Origin: Niebla homalea
Taxonomy: Eukaryota; Ascomycota; Lecanoromycetes; Lecanorales; Ramalinaceae
Reading direction: 5' to 3'
DNA length: 64,000 bases
NCBI GenBank assembly: GCA_019925105.1
Contig: JAHGAU010000003.1
Location: forward strand, 310,001-374,000
Part shown: in pieces, positions 43,840 through 56,487 of the stretch
Layout: every line of letters starts with the position of its first letter
Numbering within the stretch: position 1 is the stretch's first letter
The notes under the pieces: generated by a model
What the model saw: only the letters and a program-made list of their open reading frames with translations
What the model was told of the DNA's origin: nothing
The model's database searches: none
Program-made: the position numbers and the translations under genes

Positions 43840-44723
43840 TTGATATCGAGGTGGGTGGAAGGGTGAGGAGGCGGCGAGTAGACTACGAGTAGACTTCAAT
43901 GTTTAATTGAAGGAGGGCAGGCGTGGTTATGGGAATGTGGTGGTGGTGAAGGTGCACTGTTTCATGACAGCGATCTAAATCGGTTGGAGGGGAGTTGTTC
44001 GGGTTGCCATTTCGAGTTATTAGAGGGTTGGAGTGGCGGGGCTTGTCGGGCAAGGGTGAGAGGGTGGCGGAGAAGTTCGTCTGGTGGTGGAAGATGTAGA
44101 GATGAAGGTAACAGATTTGAGTATTATACAGACTGATAGATGAACAAGATACCTTGACAAGATTGAAAAGCCACGGGGCAAAACGTTCTGCGATTACTCC
44201 TGCAGTGGTGTACATATGTATTCGCTGATCGGTCAGCCTTATTTAGTAGGATGCCCCGTTGCGGCATGGCTTGGCTCTGAATGGCTGCGTTCCTTGTGCC
44301 CCCTTTGGCCCCTTCGCTTTCCTCGGGTCATTGTCCATAATTCGCCTCGCCACGCGGTAGTAATCATGATTTCATAATCCAACATCATCGCATACCTTGC
44401 GGTTGCCTTTCCTTCACTATACACGTTTTTCAATCACTCATCGAAATTAGAGTACGGCCGCACTTCCCACTTCTTCATTTGGCGCCAGGACAGGGGGGGC
44501 AATAACAAGAGTGACAAGGGTGTTCATATCACAGAGACGAGACGATCTCCACGAGCAAGTGATGTTATTGAGGCCGGCACTCCCACAGACAGTTATCAGG
44601 TCTCCTCATCCTATCTGAGCCTACAAACATTCCCCCCCAGAGGCTTCTCCCCCACAATACACTGGAGGGACAGGGGAGCCGTCGTTGGTCGGAGGAAAAC
44701 AAGAGGAGGAGGAAACAACGGAA
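43840..44723. other. intergenic region between the small membrane protein and the formin
   Basis: About 880 bp shared by the two divergent 5' ends. Minus-strand frames here (for example 43883-44215) lack features. No repeat is seen. Confidence 0.45.
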
Positions 44724-47700
44724 ATGCCCTCAACCAGTTCTGATAGCAAGTCAAGGCAATCTTCAGGTGGTCGCTCCTTCTTTGGCAGAAGAAACAAAGA
44801 CAAATCCAACCATGACCCGTTTCCCCCAGAAGATGCAAGTGAGGTTCTGCACGTCCCAAGCGGCGGCTCTAACAGCGCCAATGGTTCGTACTCCTCGAGA
44901 CACTCTCACAAATCCCAACTTCCTGCTATGGACCTGGGGCAGGAAGCACCAGAGAACCTCGGTCTTTCCATGACGGCTGGTGTCATTACCTCAATACCAT
45001 ACGACAGCGTCATCGCCGATCAGAAAAGTCCCATCAAGGTGGAATATTTACCCAAACAAGATCAAACCCCCAAAAGAAGAGATCCGCTGCCTCATCATCT
45101 GAACAAGGGTGGAGGAGATTTTCACCAGTATCCTGCATGGGATGCTGCAGCCCCTCCCCCTAATACAAATGGGTCAAGTTCACATCCCACCGGTCCGCGC
45201 CCACCGCCTCACTCTTCCTCGCAAGCCTCTTTGAGACCCGGCCAAGGCGCATTACCGACGCGTGATAGTAGCAGAAAACCGATACCTCATTATAACAATT
45301 TCATCGACGGCCAAAACGGCCCTAACGATTCACACGCGCCGACGAATTCTACATCCACCGGTGATTCCGCGTCCAATCACCGGACCTCCTTTGATCAGAT
45401 GAGCGTCATGTCTTCCGTCTCATCTGCCACCCGATCCAGCATCTTCTCCTCCGATAATTCATCACGGACAGCCGTACAAGATCAGCGCCCCGGAACTTCG
45501 GGTGGCAGGTCTTCGCACTACCCCTCTTCAATCTCCTCACATCATCGTGGTCATGATGCGACGCCGTCCTTCAACGCAGATGGCTTTCATTTCCCTCGGC
45601 CGCACGACGACCGCGTCATCGAGCAGCAATTCGTCGACATGATGAACAAGCGCAATTTCCAAAACATGCCCGAACAGGCCAAGAGACAAATGTTGGCATA
45701 CCCCGCGAGTAAGAAATGGCAACTGGTCCATCAAGATAAGATGATGGAGTGGCAAGGGGAGCAAAAGAGACGCAACGCTGCGAGGAATACCGTGCTCAGC
45801 AACGATGGCTCTTTCAACGTCCCCTCCCGGGCAGACGAAGAAGGCAGTCCGGAGTGGTATGTCAAGCGGGTGATGAACGATTCCATCACGCCAAAGCAGC
45901 TGGGCAGTCTCAGTGTCAGTCTGCGGACGCAACCGATAAGTTGGGTGAAAGCGTTTGTTGAAGCCCAAGGTCAAGTCGCCCTGACAAATGTGCTGGCAAA
46001 GATCAATCGGAAGCAGGGACAGGGTCCAGCCCCCGTATCTGGCTCGACAAGCGACAAAGACCTGGACAAGGAGTACGATATCGTCAAATGTCTAAAGGCG
46101 CTGATGAATAACAAGTATGGCGCTGACGATGCTCTCGCTCATCAGCAAGTGGTTGTGTCTTTGGCTACCTCTCTCATATCGCCACGCTTGACAACGAGGA
46201 AATTGGTCAGTGAGGTCCTGACCTTTCTGTGCCATTGGGCAGAAGGCGATGGCCATCTCAAGGTTCTGCAATCGATGGACCATGTCAAGAACCATCAGGG
46301 CGAAAACGGGCGATTTGATGCGTGGATGCGGATCGTGGAAGTCACAATTGATGGCAGGGGCAAGATGGGTAGCATGGTGGGCGCAAGTGAGGAAGTGCGC
46401 AGTGGTGGCATCGGTATGGAGAACCTGCTGATGGAATACGCTGTTGCTACTCTCTTTCTCCTGAACATGATGATTGATGCGCCGGAGCACGACCTGCAAC
46501 TACGATGTCATATCAGGGCTCAGTTCACGTCTTGTGGCATCAAGCGGATACTGCACAAGATGGAGGATTTCCAATACGAGGTCATAGATAAGCAAATCGA
46601 GCGGTACAGGGAAAACGAAGCCATCGATTATGAGGATCTCATGCAAAGGGAAGGAAGTAGCATGAAAGACAGCATTGAAGGCGAAGTAAGAGACCTCAAT
46701 GATCCGACCGCCATCGTCGAAGCCATCCAGTCGAAAGTGCATGGAAGCAGAGCCCAAGATTATTTCATGTCTGCCATGCAGCACATGCTATTGATACGGG
46801 ACAACGATGGCGAGGATCGATTACGGATGTTCCAGCTTGTCGACGCCATGTTGAGCTACGTGGCCATGGATCGAAGGCTACCGGATATGGACCTCAAGCA
46901 GAGCTTGAACTTCTCTGTGCAAAGCCTGCTGGATAGGCTGCACACCGACTCCGAGGCACGACAAGCGCTGGATGAAACCACAGAGGCCCGTCAGTTGGCC
47001 GACTCTGCCATTGCCGAGCGGGATGAAATGAAGGCTCGGATTGATATGGGTGCGGATGGTTTAGTCGCCAAATTACAGCGGCAGGTCGAAGAGCAAGCGC
47101 AGATCATCGAGCTTCAAGGAAGGCAGAATGATTCCCTCAAGGCAGAGCTTGCTGATTTGCAAAGGATACGTGCTCAGGAGCTGCAAAGGAATGAGCTCGA
47201 GACGAGGGAGCTTTACCTCATGCTCCGAGATGCTCAGGACTTTGCTGCTTCAGTCGCAAAGAAAGGCGTTCCAGATGCTATCGCCTCTACTGATCCCAAA
47301 AAAATGCAGGGCATTCTGGATCGGGAGACTCTGATGGCGCGTCTGGAAACCCAATTGGAGCGAGCCAAGACCCAATGCAAGCTTGAAGGGAAGGTATGGC
47401 AGCAGTCAGGTCCCTCAGACAGGCTGCGTGAACTTCGTGAGCAAATGGACGGTGGTGAGGACTCTCAACGGGAAACCTTCCACAACCGCATGACGAGGGA
47501 GTTCAGCGCTGGTCCTCTCGGAATGACTTCTCGACAGAAGATGCTCAAAGGTCCAAGGCGAGCCGCCGCCGACGCCTTAGCACGAGACAGTGGTAGCACT
47601 GACAGCAGCTACAAGATCGAAGGTGATGGAGATGAGGCGGTTATCTACGAGAAGCCAAGGATCGTCGAGATGAAGCGGCCTCAGTTGAATGCTCGACAAG

Positions 47701-50261
47701 CGACTGGTCTGCTCGGGGAGATTGCAGCCAAGGTCCGGAGGCTTGATGCCAGCGAGGATGAAGAAGGGGATGGCATTACTACGGGGCCATCACATCCGAG
47801 CCTGGAGTCTGACTCACCGAAGACGCCAGTGGACGAAGCTTTGCCCAAGGAGCAGGACGACAAGAGCAAAGAGATGATGCCGCCTCCACCATTACCTGTG
47901 TCTACGATGCCGGGAAAGATGCCAGGCTTTGAAGCTGGACCCCCTCCACCCCCTCCGCCACCTCCACCACCTACTCCGCCAATCAATTCTCCACTTATGC
48001 CTGGTTTCTCTGGCGGTGCTCCGCCTCCCCCGCCTCCACCTCCACCTCCACCCATGCCCGGCACGATGCCAGGCACTCCAGTATCCATCTCATCTTCTCA
48101 TGCGTCCATGAACCCCCCTCCTACACCGGGCGCACCCCCTTTGCCAGGAATGAGGAAAGGTGGCTTCCTTCCTCAACACCAATACCCACAACCGCCAACA
48201 TTACATCTACCCACCATTCGACCCAAGAAGAAGCTCAAGGCCCTTCATTGGGACAAAGTAGATTCACCCCAGGTAACAGTCTGGGCTTCTCATGCTCCAA
48301 CCCACGAAGCGAAGGAAGAGAAGTATCAAGAATTATCTCGCCGGGGTGTTTTGGATGAGGTGGAGAAACTCTTCATGGCCAAAGAGATCAAGAAGATTGG
48401 AACAGCTGCTGGCAAGAAGTCTGACAAGAAGCAGGTCATCTCAAGTGATTTGCGCCAGAAGTTCTTAATTTCCTTGGCGAAGTTTTCGACGCTAGAAGCG
48501 GAGGAGGTCAGCAGAATGATCATTCATTGCGACAAGGAGATCTTGGATAACAATGTGGTCATGGATTTCCTGCAGAAGGACGACATGTGTACCATACCAG
48601 ACAACACTGCTAAGCTCATTGCACCTTACAGTCGGGACTGGACTGGACCGGATGCGCTCAAGACACCAAGAGAGCAGGATCCTATTGAATTGACTAGAGA
48701 GGATCAAATCTACCTTGCGACTGCGTACGAACTCAATCACTATTGGAAGTCCAGAATACGAGCCCTGTCACTGACACGAACATTCGAGCCAGAGTATGAT
48801 GAGATATCCAATCATCTAAGAAAGGTTGTCAATGTGTCGGAATCTCTGCGGGACTCGGTAGCCCTGATGAACATTCTGGGCTTGATTCTGGACATTGGTA
48901 ACTATATGAATGATTCGAACAAGCAAGCCAATGGTTTCAAGCTTAGCTCTCTCAGCCGTCTTGCCATGGTCAAGGATGAGAAGAACGAGTCCACTTTTGC
49001 TGATCTGGTTGAACGCATTGTCAGGAACCAATATCCAGAGTGGGAAGGTTTCATTGACGACATCGATGGCGTCTTGGCAGTCCAGAAGCTCAATGTCGAG
49101 CAGGTCCGGGTCGACGCGAAGAAGTACATTGATAACATCCGCAATGTGCAGATGTCATTAGACAGCGGCAATCTCAGCGACCCCAAGAAGTTCCACCCAC
49201 AAGATCGTGTCAGCCAAGTGGTGCAGCGGTCGATGAAGGATGCAAGACGGAAAGCCGAGCAGCTGCAATTGTACTTGGACGAGATGAGCAGGACGTACGA
49301 CGACATCATGACCTTCTACGGCGAAGACAATACGGATGAGAACGCGAGGCGGGATTTCTTCAGCAAGCTTGCCAATTTTGTTCATGAATGGAGAGTGAGT
49401 CCTCCACTGTTCCCAAATTCTCCTTTCATATCCCTTGGGTGTAAGACTTAGCTGACCATCAACAAACAGCGCTCCAAAGAAAAGAACTTGATAATGGAAG
49501 AAACCCGCCGCCGCAACGAAGCATCCATGGCCCGCAAGCGCGCCAACCCCATGGCTCTTAATCCAGCCGCCGCCAACGCCTCCGATGGTGCCGGCCCACT
49601 CTCACCCTCCAGCACAGGAGCCATGGACTCCCTCCTCGAGAAACTCCGCGCCGCGGCCCCGCAAGCGCGAGACCAGCGCGACCGAAGGCGCAGGGCCAGG
49701 CTGAAGGACAAGCACGATGTCAGGGTTGCCAGCGGGCAGAAAGTGCCTGATATGGTGGACCCTGTCGGCAATGAAGGCGAAGATGGAATGTCGAATCAAT
49801 CCTCACCTAAGAAGTCTGCGGGTCTGGATGGTGGTGGTGCCATCACTACTGGTGTTCAGATGGATCCCATCTCCGAGGGCGAGGATGTCGCCGAACGTGC
49901 CGCCAATATGCTGCAAGGCCTGCGTGACAAATCCGAGACTCCTGAAGCTGGCGCCGCGGTCCGACCTGGAAGTCGAGGTGGCGACGGCGAAAGTAGTAGT
50001 CTACGCGTCCGGCGGCGGAGGGAAAGCGCAGAAGAGGAACGTCGGAATCGGAGAAGGAGACGGGCTGCTGATCGGGAGAGCACGAGCGGGACGAGTGGGG
50101 AGGCCCCCGCTGGGGAGGAAAGGCCGACCACACCACCACTGTCGACGAGTAAAGAGGAGACGATACGGGAGGATGAGGAGGAGGGTGATAGTACCATCAT
50201 CGCCGATAACGAAGAGGAGGTCGTGCCGCGGATGAGGGTGAGTCCGCCGAGTCCGCGCTAA
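44724..50261 (+). CDS. sepA: formin (Bni1/SepA type), actin nucleator
   Basis: Exons 44724-49394 and 49470-50261 (one 75-nt intron with TAGCTGAC branch site) give 1,820 aa. Residues 1-280 are Ser/Pro-rich and disordered. About 290-735 is the GTPase-binding/FH3 region (IEQQFVDMMNKRNFQNMPEQ, EWYVKRVMND). A coiled coil follows (about 745-900). FH1 lies at about 1050-1150, with two runs of ten or more prolines. FH2 lies at about 1165-1557, beginning KKLKALHWDKVDSP and including LNILGLILDIGNYMND-type helices. A DAD-like motif (MDSLLEKLRAA followed by RDRRRRARLK) is at about 1610-1635, so Rho-controlled autoinhibition is expected. Formins of this type nucleate actin cables and rings for tip growth and septation. 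The first in-frame ATG is 44724. It may be called Bni1 or SepA; the window shows no second formin. Confidence 0.95.
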
Positions 50262-50897
50262 ACTTACCCCCCCGGAAGTGCGTGAGAAAGCCGGGCTATT
50301 TGGAGAGCAGGGATAGAAAGAGTTGGGTGCGAGGGGTTTTTCGTTTCTTGTCTCTATAGGGTCAACACCGCACCTTTGGGAGAAAAAGGGGGGCTGCATC
50401 TTGTAATATGTATCTAACCACCACCACCACCACCAATACCCCTCACCACAAGACGGTGATTTGTGGAATTAGCGATCAGTTTGGCTCTCTTAGGAGGAGA
50501 AATGGTGGGGGGGGAAGGGGGCGTTCAAACCAGTGATTGAATATTTTGTAAGAAGAAGCCGCTAGAGAAAAGACAAATGAGAGCAGGTCGGGCTTTTTCA
50601 CCAAAAGGCCGTCCCAACTTGCTTGTGATTGATTTACTCGTGAACCCTTTTTTCCCCCTTTCACGACGTAGTGTGGAAATAGCCGACATCTTGGTTGTTT
50701 TTCTTGTATCAAAGAAAGATTTCCGAGCTTTTATCCATGGTTTGGCGTTGGGCTTGATTGATTGATTAACTGGTTGTAGCTTTGCGGGGGGGTGCTTACG
50801 AGAGAGTAAGGGCATTTTTTATTATTATTATTTGTCTGTTAATATGATATTATTGCTGTCTCGGCAGGTTTACACAATGCTATGTGTATAAGCGGTG

Positions 50898-50922
50898 GGT
50901 AGGTAGGTAGGTAGGTAGGTAT
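50898..50922 (+). repeat. GTAG microsatellite
   Basis: About six tandem GTAG units. A shorter related tract is near 42641-42666. Confidence 0.85.
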
Positions 50923-50997
50923 TAAAGTAGTGCGGGATGAATTATCTGATGGGAGGGGAGGTTTGTGGAGGTAGATTACCTAGATACTGTGGCTAGT

Positions 50998-51175
50998 TAC
51001 AGCAGCAGCCCGCTGAGCAGTGAGGCCGCCCCATCAACTTCCCTTTGTGCCCTGACCAGTCCATCGCTAGAGTATGCTTAATGTGCAATTGGATTTCCAA
51101 TGCGGATTTTCAGGACGATAAGGTTAGATTTTTGCCTAACCACAGCAGCAGTCCAATGAGCAGTGAGGCCGCCCG
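50998..51175 (+). repeat. direct-repeat pair around 51.0-51.2 kb
   Basis: 50998-51030 and 51143-51175 share AGCAGCAG..C..TGAGCAG and then TGAGGCCGCCC, with two or three changes. They are about 145 bp apart in non-coding DNA. The pair may flank or duplicate part of an old element. Confidence 0.6.
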
Positions 51176-51215
51176 CCTTCTGGCCATGACTACCTACTTA
51201 CCTATCCCATACTCA

Positions 51216-51260
51216 TACACCCCCATGATATATACATATACGGCCCCCTGATTCCCCCTG
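51216..51260 (+). repeat. copy B of a diverged dispersed repeat
   Basis: Aligns by eye with 7999-8040: TACACCCCC, then a GATATA-rich core, C-rich block and GATTCCCCCTGC. Both copies lie at the border of an accessory island. Confidence 0.4.
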
Positions 51261-51444
51261 CATGTACACCCTTTTCTTTGCGGCTATGTTGAGTGGTTCC
51301 GGTGGTATTTCTCGGCGTCGTGGAAAGAACTTGGGAGGGGATTCTGCAGTCCACCAAAGGACCTCGACTTAAACATTTGCGCATGCTACCACCTCAACAA
51401 CGAGCACATTGAAGAAGGAGTGATTGTAGGTAGTTCCGGAGGTT

Positions 51445-51702
51445 GTGGACAGATGCATGTCATGCCGAAAAGTCTGCGAGGAGTCCAAAATGACCTTTGG
51501 ATTGTTGAGAAGACAAGCACCTGCTGAAGGCAAGCTACCTTTTGCAAGATCCACCACAGAAGGAGTCGATTGCAACTACTGTAGTGAGGTAGCGTCTATG
51601 CTCGCTCATTTGTCTGACGTCGTTGGTGATGTAAGTCGGCTTTTACTTTTTTTGGCTCTTGCGGATTCGATTCCTAGACGTCCTCATCGTCGTCGCGGGT
51701 AA
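51445..51702 (+). other. Cys-containing open frame, possible gene relic
   Basis: An 85-codon frame starting MDRCMSCRKVCEESKM, with a second pair CNYC about 30 residues later, looks like the N-terminus of a zinc-binding or effector-type protein. A GTAAGT donor at about 51630 follows GDVS-type sequence, but I find no convincing next exon downstream. It could be a truncated gene. Evidence is weak. Confidence 0.2.
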
Positions 51703-52291
51703 CCTAAGAGAGGGTAGGCTGTGATGGCAAGCCTCGGAGTTTGCTCCGTTCATAAGTTTGATTATGCCCAGGAGTCGTCGTCCGGCCTCCGCTGTCCGGC
51801 CTCGTCCACGGGCAGCTGATCGAGCTAGCTAGGGTCCATCATGGTGGTCGTGGGTGGTGAAAGACGCCGTAAGAGCGACGCCTGGAATTAGCCGATTTAC
51901 CCGCAGAAAAAAATGGTATATATGCAGACGATTTGGTGGTTTACATGCAGACTATTGGGCGGTATATTCGCAAACGAATGGGGTGGACATGTATATGATT
52001 CCATTCAATCTACGTCCTCCCATGTCAAAACCTTTTGGGAATCGCGCAGCATACTGCCACTCTATTAGAAACCATCTTTTCTGCCGTTAATGGTGGTAAT
52101 GAGTGTCAACGTCCCAGATTCGAAGATCCTTACAATCACGTGCCAGTCCTGCCTCTAGCATTGCCATCAACCTCAACATCACGCAAAAGCCCAAGTACGT
52201 ACTTGCGGGCCGGCTGAAGATGCAGTGGAGATGGGCGCTCAGTCACAGTAGTATGTGGGAACATGAGCCGTCAATCCAGTTTGAGGTATCC

Positions 52292-52344
52292 GTGGCACCC
52301 CTATTCACTCCGTCCTTGCGAGCAAGAATAGGGGTGAGTGCCAC
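52292..52344. repeat. imperfect hairpin (inverted repeat)
   Basis: The left arm GTGGCACCCCTATTC (52292-52306) pairs with the right arm at 52326-52344, which has the same 15 bases inverted plus a 4-nt bulge (GTGA at 52334-52337). The loop is about 19 nt. It lies just beyond the 3' end of the ankyrin STAND gene. Confidence 0.7.
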
Positions 52345-52457
52345 GATTATGTGCAGGCCGTAGACCTTCGGGCGTCGGCCAAACTCGCATGCAACACAGT
52401 TGGGGATCAGCCGCCAACGATCTCGAGCTGGAAGACAAGACGTTATGGCGAATCCTG

Positions 52458-55400
52458 TCATCTCTTGTAAGACCTCAGCAACTCGGCTACTTCATTATGC
52501 CCTTCGTCCTCGGCACAGTTCAATGCGGTCTTGTAATCATTATCTCTGCTATCCTTGTCCGCACCGTAGTTGAGCAACGTCTCCACCATCTTCACATCGT
52601 TTCTGGAGGCCGCCACGTGGATGGCTTGCTTGCCCCATGCGTCATTAAGTTGCAGGTTGGCACCTCGTCGCGCCAAGACCTCAACAGCATTGACATGCCC
52701 TTTTCGCGCTGCCAAAATAATGGGGGTTTCGAAGCTCACGGGGACCTTGTCGTTGATCCTGCCACCCTGTTGTTCTAGTAAGTTGATCATCTTCTTGATG
52801 GCCCCGCGCCTCGCGGCTTCGAAGAGATTGAAACATTTTGCTTCTGCTATTTCTTCGATCTTGCGACTGGTCGTTCCATCGTCTTCTTCGCGACCCAATC
52901 GAGAAAGAATGACGTTGATGGCTTCGCGAGACGCTCCGTAGTAGGCTGCATCCAGGACGGAGCCGCAGATGCCGGCATACGCGGCTACGTTGGCACCGCG
53001 AGCGATGAGGAATTCCACGGCTTCCGCTTGGCCGTTGATAGCTGCAGCATGGAGTGCTGTACCGAGATCGCCAGAGGCTACGCCAATGTCGGCACCCGAA
53101 TCTAACAGCGCTTGTACGACGCCTAAAAACCCCCAGTATGCGGCGCACTGCAAGGGTAATTCGAAGAGGAAGCTCCCAATGCGATCATGTTTGTACCTGT
53201 AATTAGGGTCTGCCCCTTTGCTTAGCATCGTCTGTACGATCCCAAGTCTCCCTTCATGAGCTGCGTTCTGTAGAGGTGTCCCAGCCCAGTCATCTCCTGC
53301 AGACAAATCGGCTCCATGATCAATCAGCCATGATGCTGCAGCGCTTTTGTCCCTTGTACCAAACGAAATATAGTGCAGGGCAGTTTGGCTTCCGAACCCC
53401 GTTAAGCCATTCACGTCCGCTCCACGGCGGTGCAAAACCTCCAGGCACTCAAACGCCTCGTTCGCCGAAGCGACGTGGATTGGTGCGAACGCTCCGATAG
53501 ACATATCATCGACTTCATGCCCGTTGTCTAACATCCTTTCAACGATCCGCCAAAGGTTCCAATAGGCTGCGTAATGGAGAGCTTGCGCTCCCAAAAAACG
53601 CTGGTCGTCCCACTCGGATCGTCCGACTAAAGGATCACATACCCGAAACCAATTTTTCCAAGCCAAACTTTGGAGATCGAAGAGCTCGAGGATCAGGTCA
53701 TCAAGGCCATCCCTTGTCTGACATCCATTAGCAGCCTTCGCGTGAATGGGTAGATTAATGGCGGCGTATGTAAGAAACGGGTTCTCGCGCAAGGCTTCTC
53801 GCTTGATAGGAGCCTTGTTGTGGTACAGAAGGCATCCGACGCAAAGTTTTGCCATATAACAATGCCCTTTCAGAGATCCAATTGTAAACTCCCTTACGGA
53901 ACTTTCCGTGATCGATGTCGACAACAAATACTCTTTCACTGAAGAGTGTGCAAGTCGCAGCTCATACTCGTCTTCAACAACGTCTTCCAGATCAGGTTTG
54001 TCGGATTTGAATTTACGGTCAAAGGCAACCAGCCCAGCGAGGCTATTCTGTATGACCCCGGGCGCTGGTTTTAAGTCCGGTGAAATGCGATCAGACCTGT
54101 CTGGCTCTATCTGGAGGGAATTCTCAATCTCGGACAAAGTCATGGTCCCAGGAGAGAGAGAAAGGCAGGTCAAAATATGTCTTGCCTTGGGTCTTTGCTT
54201 GTCTTTCAGCCTGGAGAGAATACGCTCATACGTTTCTGGGAGTCCTCGGGGGAGGGAGTTGAGTTGCAAGCTTACTTCCCGTTCGTTTTCACAACTCTCC
54301 AGCTCATCCAGTTGAAGCTGCACCCAACGGAACCTTAATCGAGGACAACAAGTCAGATCTGCCAAACGCTGGGAGATACAAGGTAAGAAGCTCTTACATG
54401 CCGCTCGAAGTTTCACTCAGCTTCCTTCCAACGTCTGTCAGCCGCTCCTTTGACCAGAATCTCATGATGCTAGAGTTCTGCATACGCTCGTGGACATAAG
54501 CCTTAATGTCTTCTCTCACGCTCACTTCCCTAATGGAAAATTTGGTCTGTGCAGCGTTGGTCAGTCTATCTCGAATGCGGCTAGTTGGTTGGCTGAAAGC
54601 CATCAAATGCATGTTCTCAAATTCTTGCGTGAGCTTTTCCAGTGTACTGCACAGGCTCACTTGCTCCGTTTCCAGACTTTCGTCGAGTCCGTCGGCCACG
54701 AAAAAGACAGCTGGAAAGTTGTTTGCTGCCTCTGAGACGGCTTCAAATAGTTGTTCACTACTAGGCTCCTCGAGACCGCTGCCACATGCCTTGTATATGT
54801 GACGAATGCTCCAGACTGTATCCTCATTCTGACCGGCAAGCTGTGCTAGTAGCGACCGAAGCATGCTGCTGACGTGTTGCTTACGAGTATCCTGAAAGTC
54901 GAAGAAGAAATAACAGATGGCAGAATCAGGCTCAGCTTGAAAATCAGACTGCAAATCAGAAATTACAGTCGAAGCTAGAATGGTCTTTCCGCATCCAGAT
55001 ATGCCATAGATCCACGTCAATTGACATTCATCTTTCCATTCCTGGTATTCAGTCGAGCGGATAAGCCATTCTCCGGTGGATGGTTGGTGCCTACGGCGAG
55101 CTTGGATGTAACTTTCTGTTGAGTTTGGCGCGTTGAGCCACTTGAACATCTCATACGTGTCCGAGCGTAATGAGAGGGCATTCACGCTTTGTGCGATGTC
55201 ATCGATCCGTGATGTCGCTGTCAGAATCGTAGATCTGACGTAGGTAAGGTCATGACTTTCATCATGAAGGTTAGGATATCCAAAGGACTTACAGCATGTC
55301 ATTCTGCAGGAGATTGTTGAGTGTTTCCATGTCTAGCCTGATCAACTCCAATTCACGCTGGACCTTTTCAGTCTTGAACACCCAAGCCAAACGCTTTTCC

Positions 55401-55714
55401 TGCGCCATTTGACCCAGAGAAGAGTTTAGTGCTTGCACATGGGCCCTGCACTGGGCCACTGTGCCATCCTCATTTTCGATGGAGGCTCTTGCATTTACAA
55501 CACGAGGCTGCAGGCTATCGTCGTTCTCCGTAGACTTGTAGAATGCAAGAACTTGACCCAAGACTCCTGAGAGATCAGAAAGCCTTCGAATGGCTTGTTG
55601 TTGTTCCTTGCGCGCATTCTTGTGAGAGGCTGTAAGCTTTCTGATGATGGAGATCGTACGTGCCGTAGCGTCGATTAGTGTTAGAATACTGGCAACACCA
55701 CCAATGACTTCCAT
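52458..55714 (-). CDS. STAND protein: fungal N-terminal domain, NACHT NTPase, ankyrin repeats
   Basis: Exons 55293-55714, 54398-55234 and 52458-54333 (introns of 58 and 64 nt) give 1,044 aa. Residues 1-140 start MEVIGGVASILTLIDATART and are helical, like the N-terminal domains of fungal STAND proteins. A NACHT domain follows with Walker A GISGCGKT (about 218-225), a FVADGLDE Walker B and a downstream winged-helix-like region (LPETYERILSRL, LTCLSLSPGTMTLSEI). From about 670 to the end are roughly ten ankyrin units (for example TPLQNAAHEGRLGIVQTMLSKGADPN, QAIHVAASRNDVKMVETLLNYGADKD). This class works as ligand-driven switches in fungal non-self recognition. No in-frame stop is present in this array, unlike the TPR NLR at 8.8 kb. 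The first ATG upstream in the frame is used. What it senses is unknown. Confidence 0.88.
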
Positions 55715-56487
55715 GTTGGTGGTGTTTGTGGCACAGATGTGGGCTAAATCTTTCTTGGGCGGGCACTGAGAAGTCAATATATTTGGGAAATCAAGTCATT
55801 GGTTTGGTGTATCGTTGCAAGCATGGCATTAATATTGGTAGCGTTGAAGCAGGAAGAATAGGAGAAGTCCCCTTGCCGACTGATGTTGTGGATCAGCTTT
55901 CAGTGACGACATCTCGCAGCTTTCTGAAGCTGTCGATAAGGTAGCTGTGTAGTGGACATTCGTACTTCCACACTTAGGAGGCGACATTTGAGCACATTCT
56001 CGAGGGTTACAAGCACTGTTCGAATTTGGTGATCAGACTTAGGGTTGGCTTCGGTCGCAGAACGATCGAGTCTTAAATGTGAAGCGCTGCTTCAGCCTGA
56101 TCATCAACCTTGTCGAGGACTTGAGGCTAATGCATGATGACTGACACAGTCTAACCGAAAGGGCTGATGCGGCGTAGGCATGACGTTATTTTGCATCATG
56201 ATTCGTGACTGAGATGGGGCTGAGTACGCCTTTGGGTCAGGGTGTGTAAAGTAGCCATTCACCGTTGACGATAGGCAGCAACAGGCAAGGCGAAGCCCTC
56301 AGTTGGTGCCCGAGGCATCCCCCATTTTCTACAGGTATGTTGTAGCTTACAGCATTAGAGACTAATGGCATTGTCTCCTCCACTTTCAAACACCCGCGTC
56401 CTGTTGCATTGATCATGTCCAGCAACTGCTGTCGCTGTGAATCAATATCCAAATGATTGAGAGAGTCATGATTGAGTACTGCAAGTC
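55715..56487. other. intergenic region between the ankyrin STAND gene and the DUF7708 gene
   Basis: About 770 bp with the promoter of the STAND gene at its left end and the 3' end of the next minus-strand gene at its right. A minus-strand frame at 56237-56452 has no features. Nothing else is seen. Confidence 0.45.

Larger units (their letters stand above)
50262..52457. other. 2.2-kb gene-free region with repeats, left border of the second accessory island
   Basis: No supported gene. It holds an ACC/CCA microsatellite (about 50417-50435), an ATT run (50817-50832), a GTAG microsatellite (50898-50922), a direct-repeat pair (50998 and 51143), copy B of the dispersed block (51216-51260), a Cys-containing open frame (51445-51702) and a hairpin (52292-52344). 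This looks like repeat-derived or gene-decay DNA. Confidence 0.5.

Noticed and set aside
47681..48088. Gly-rich minus-strand frame
   Set aside because: Antisense of the polyproline FH1 region of the formin.
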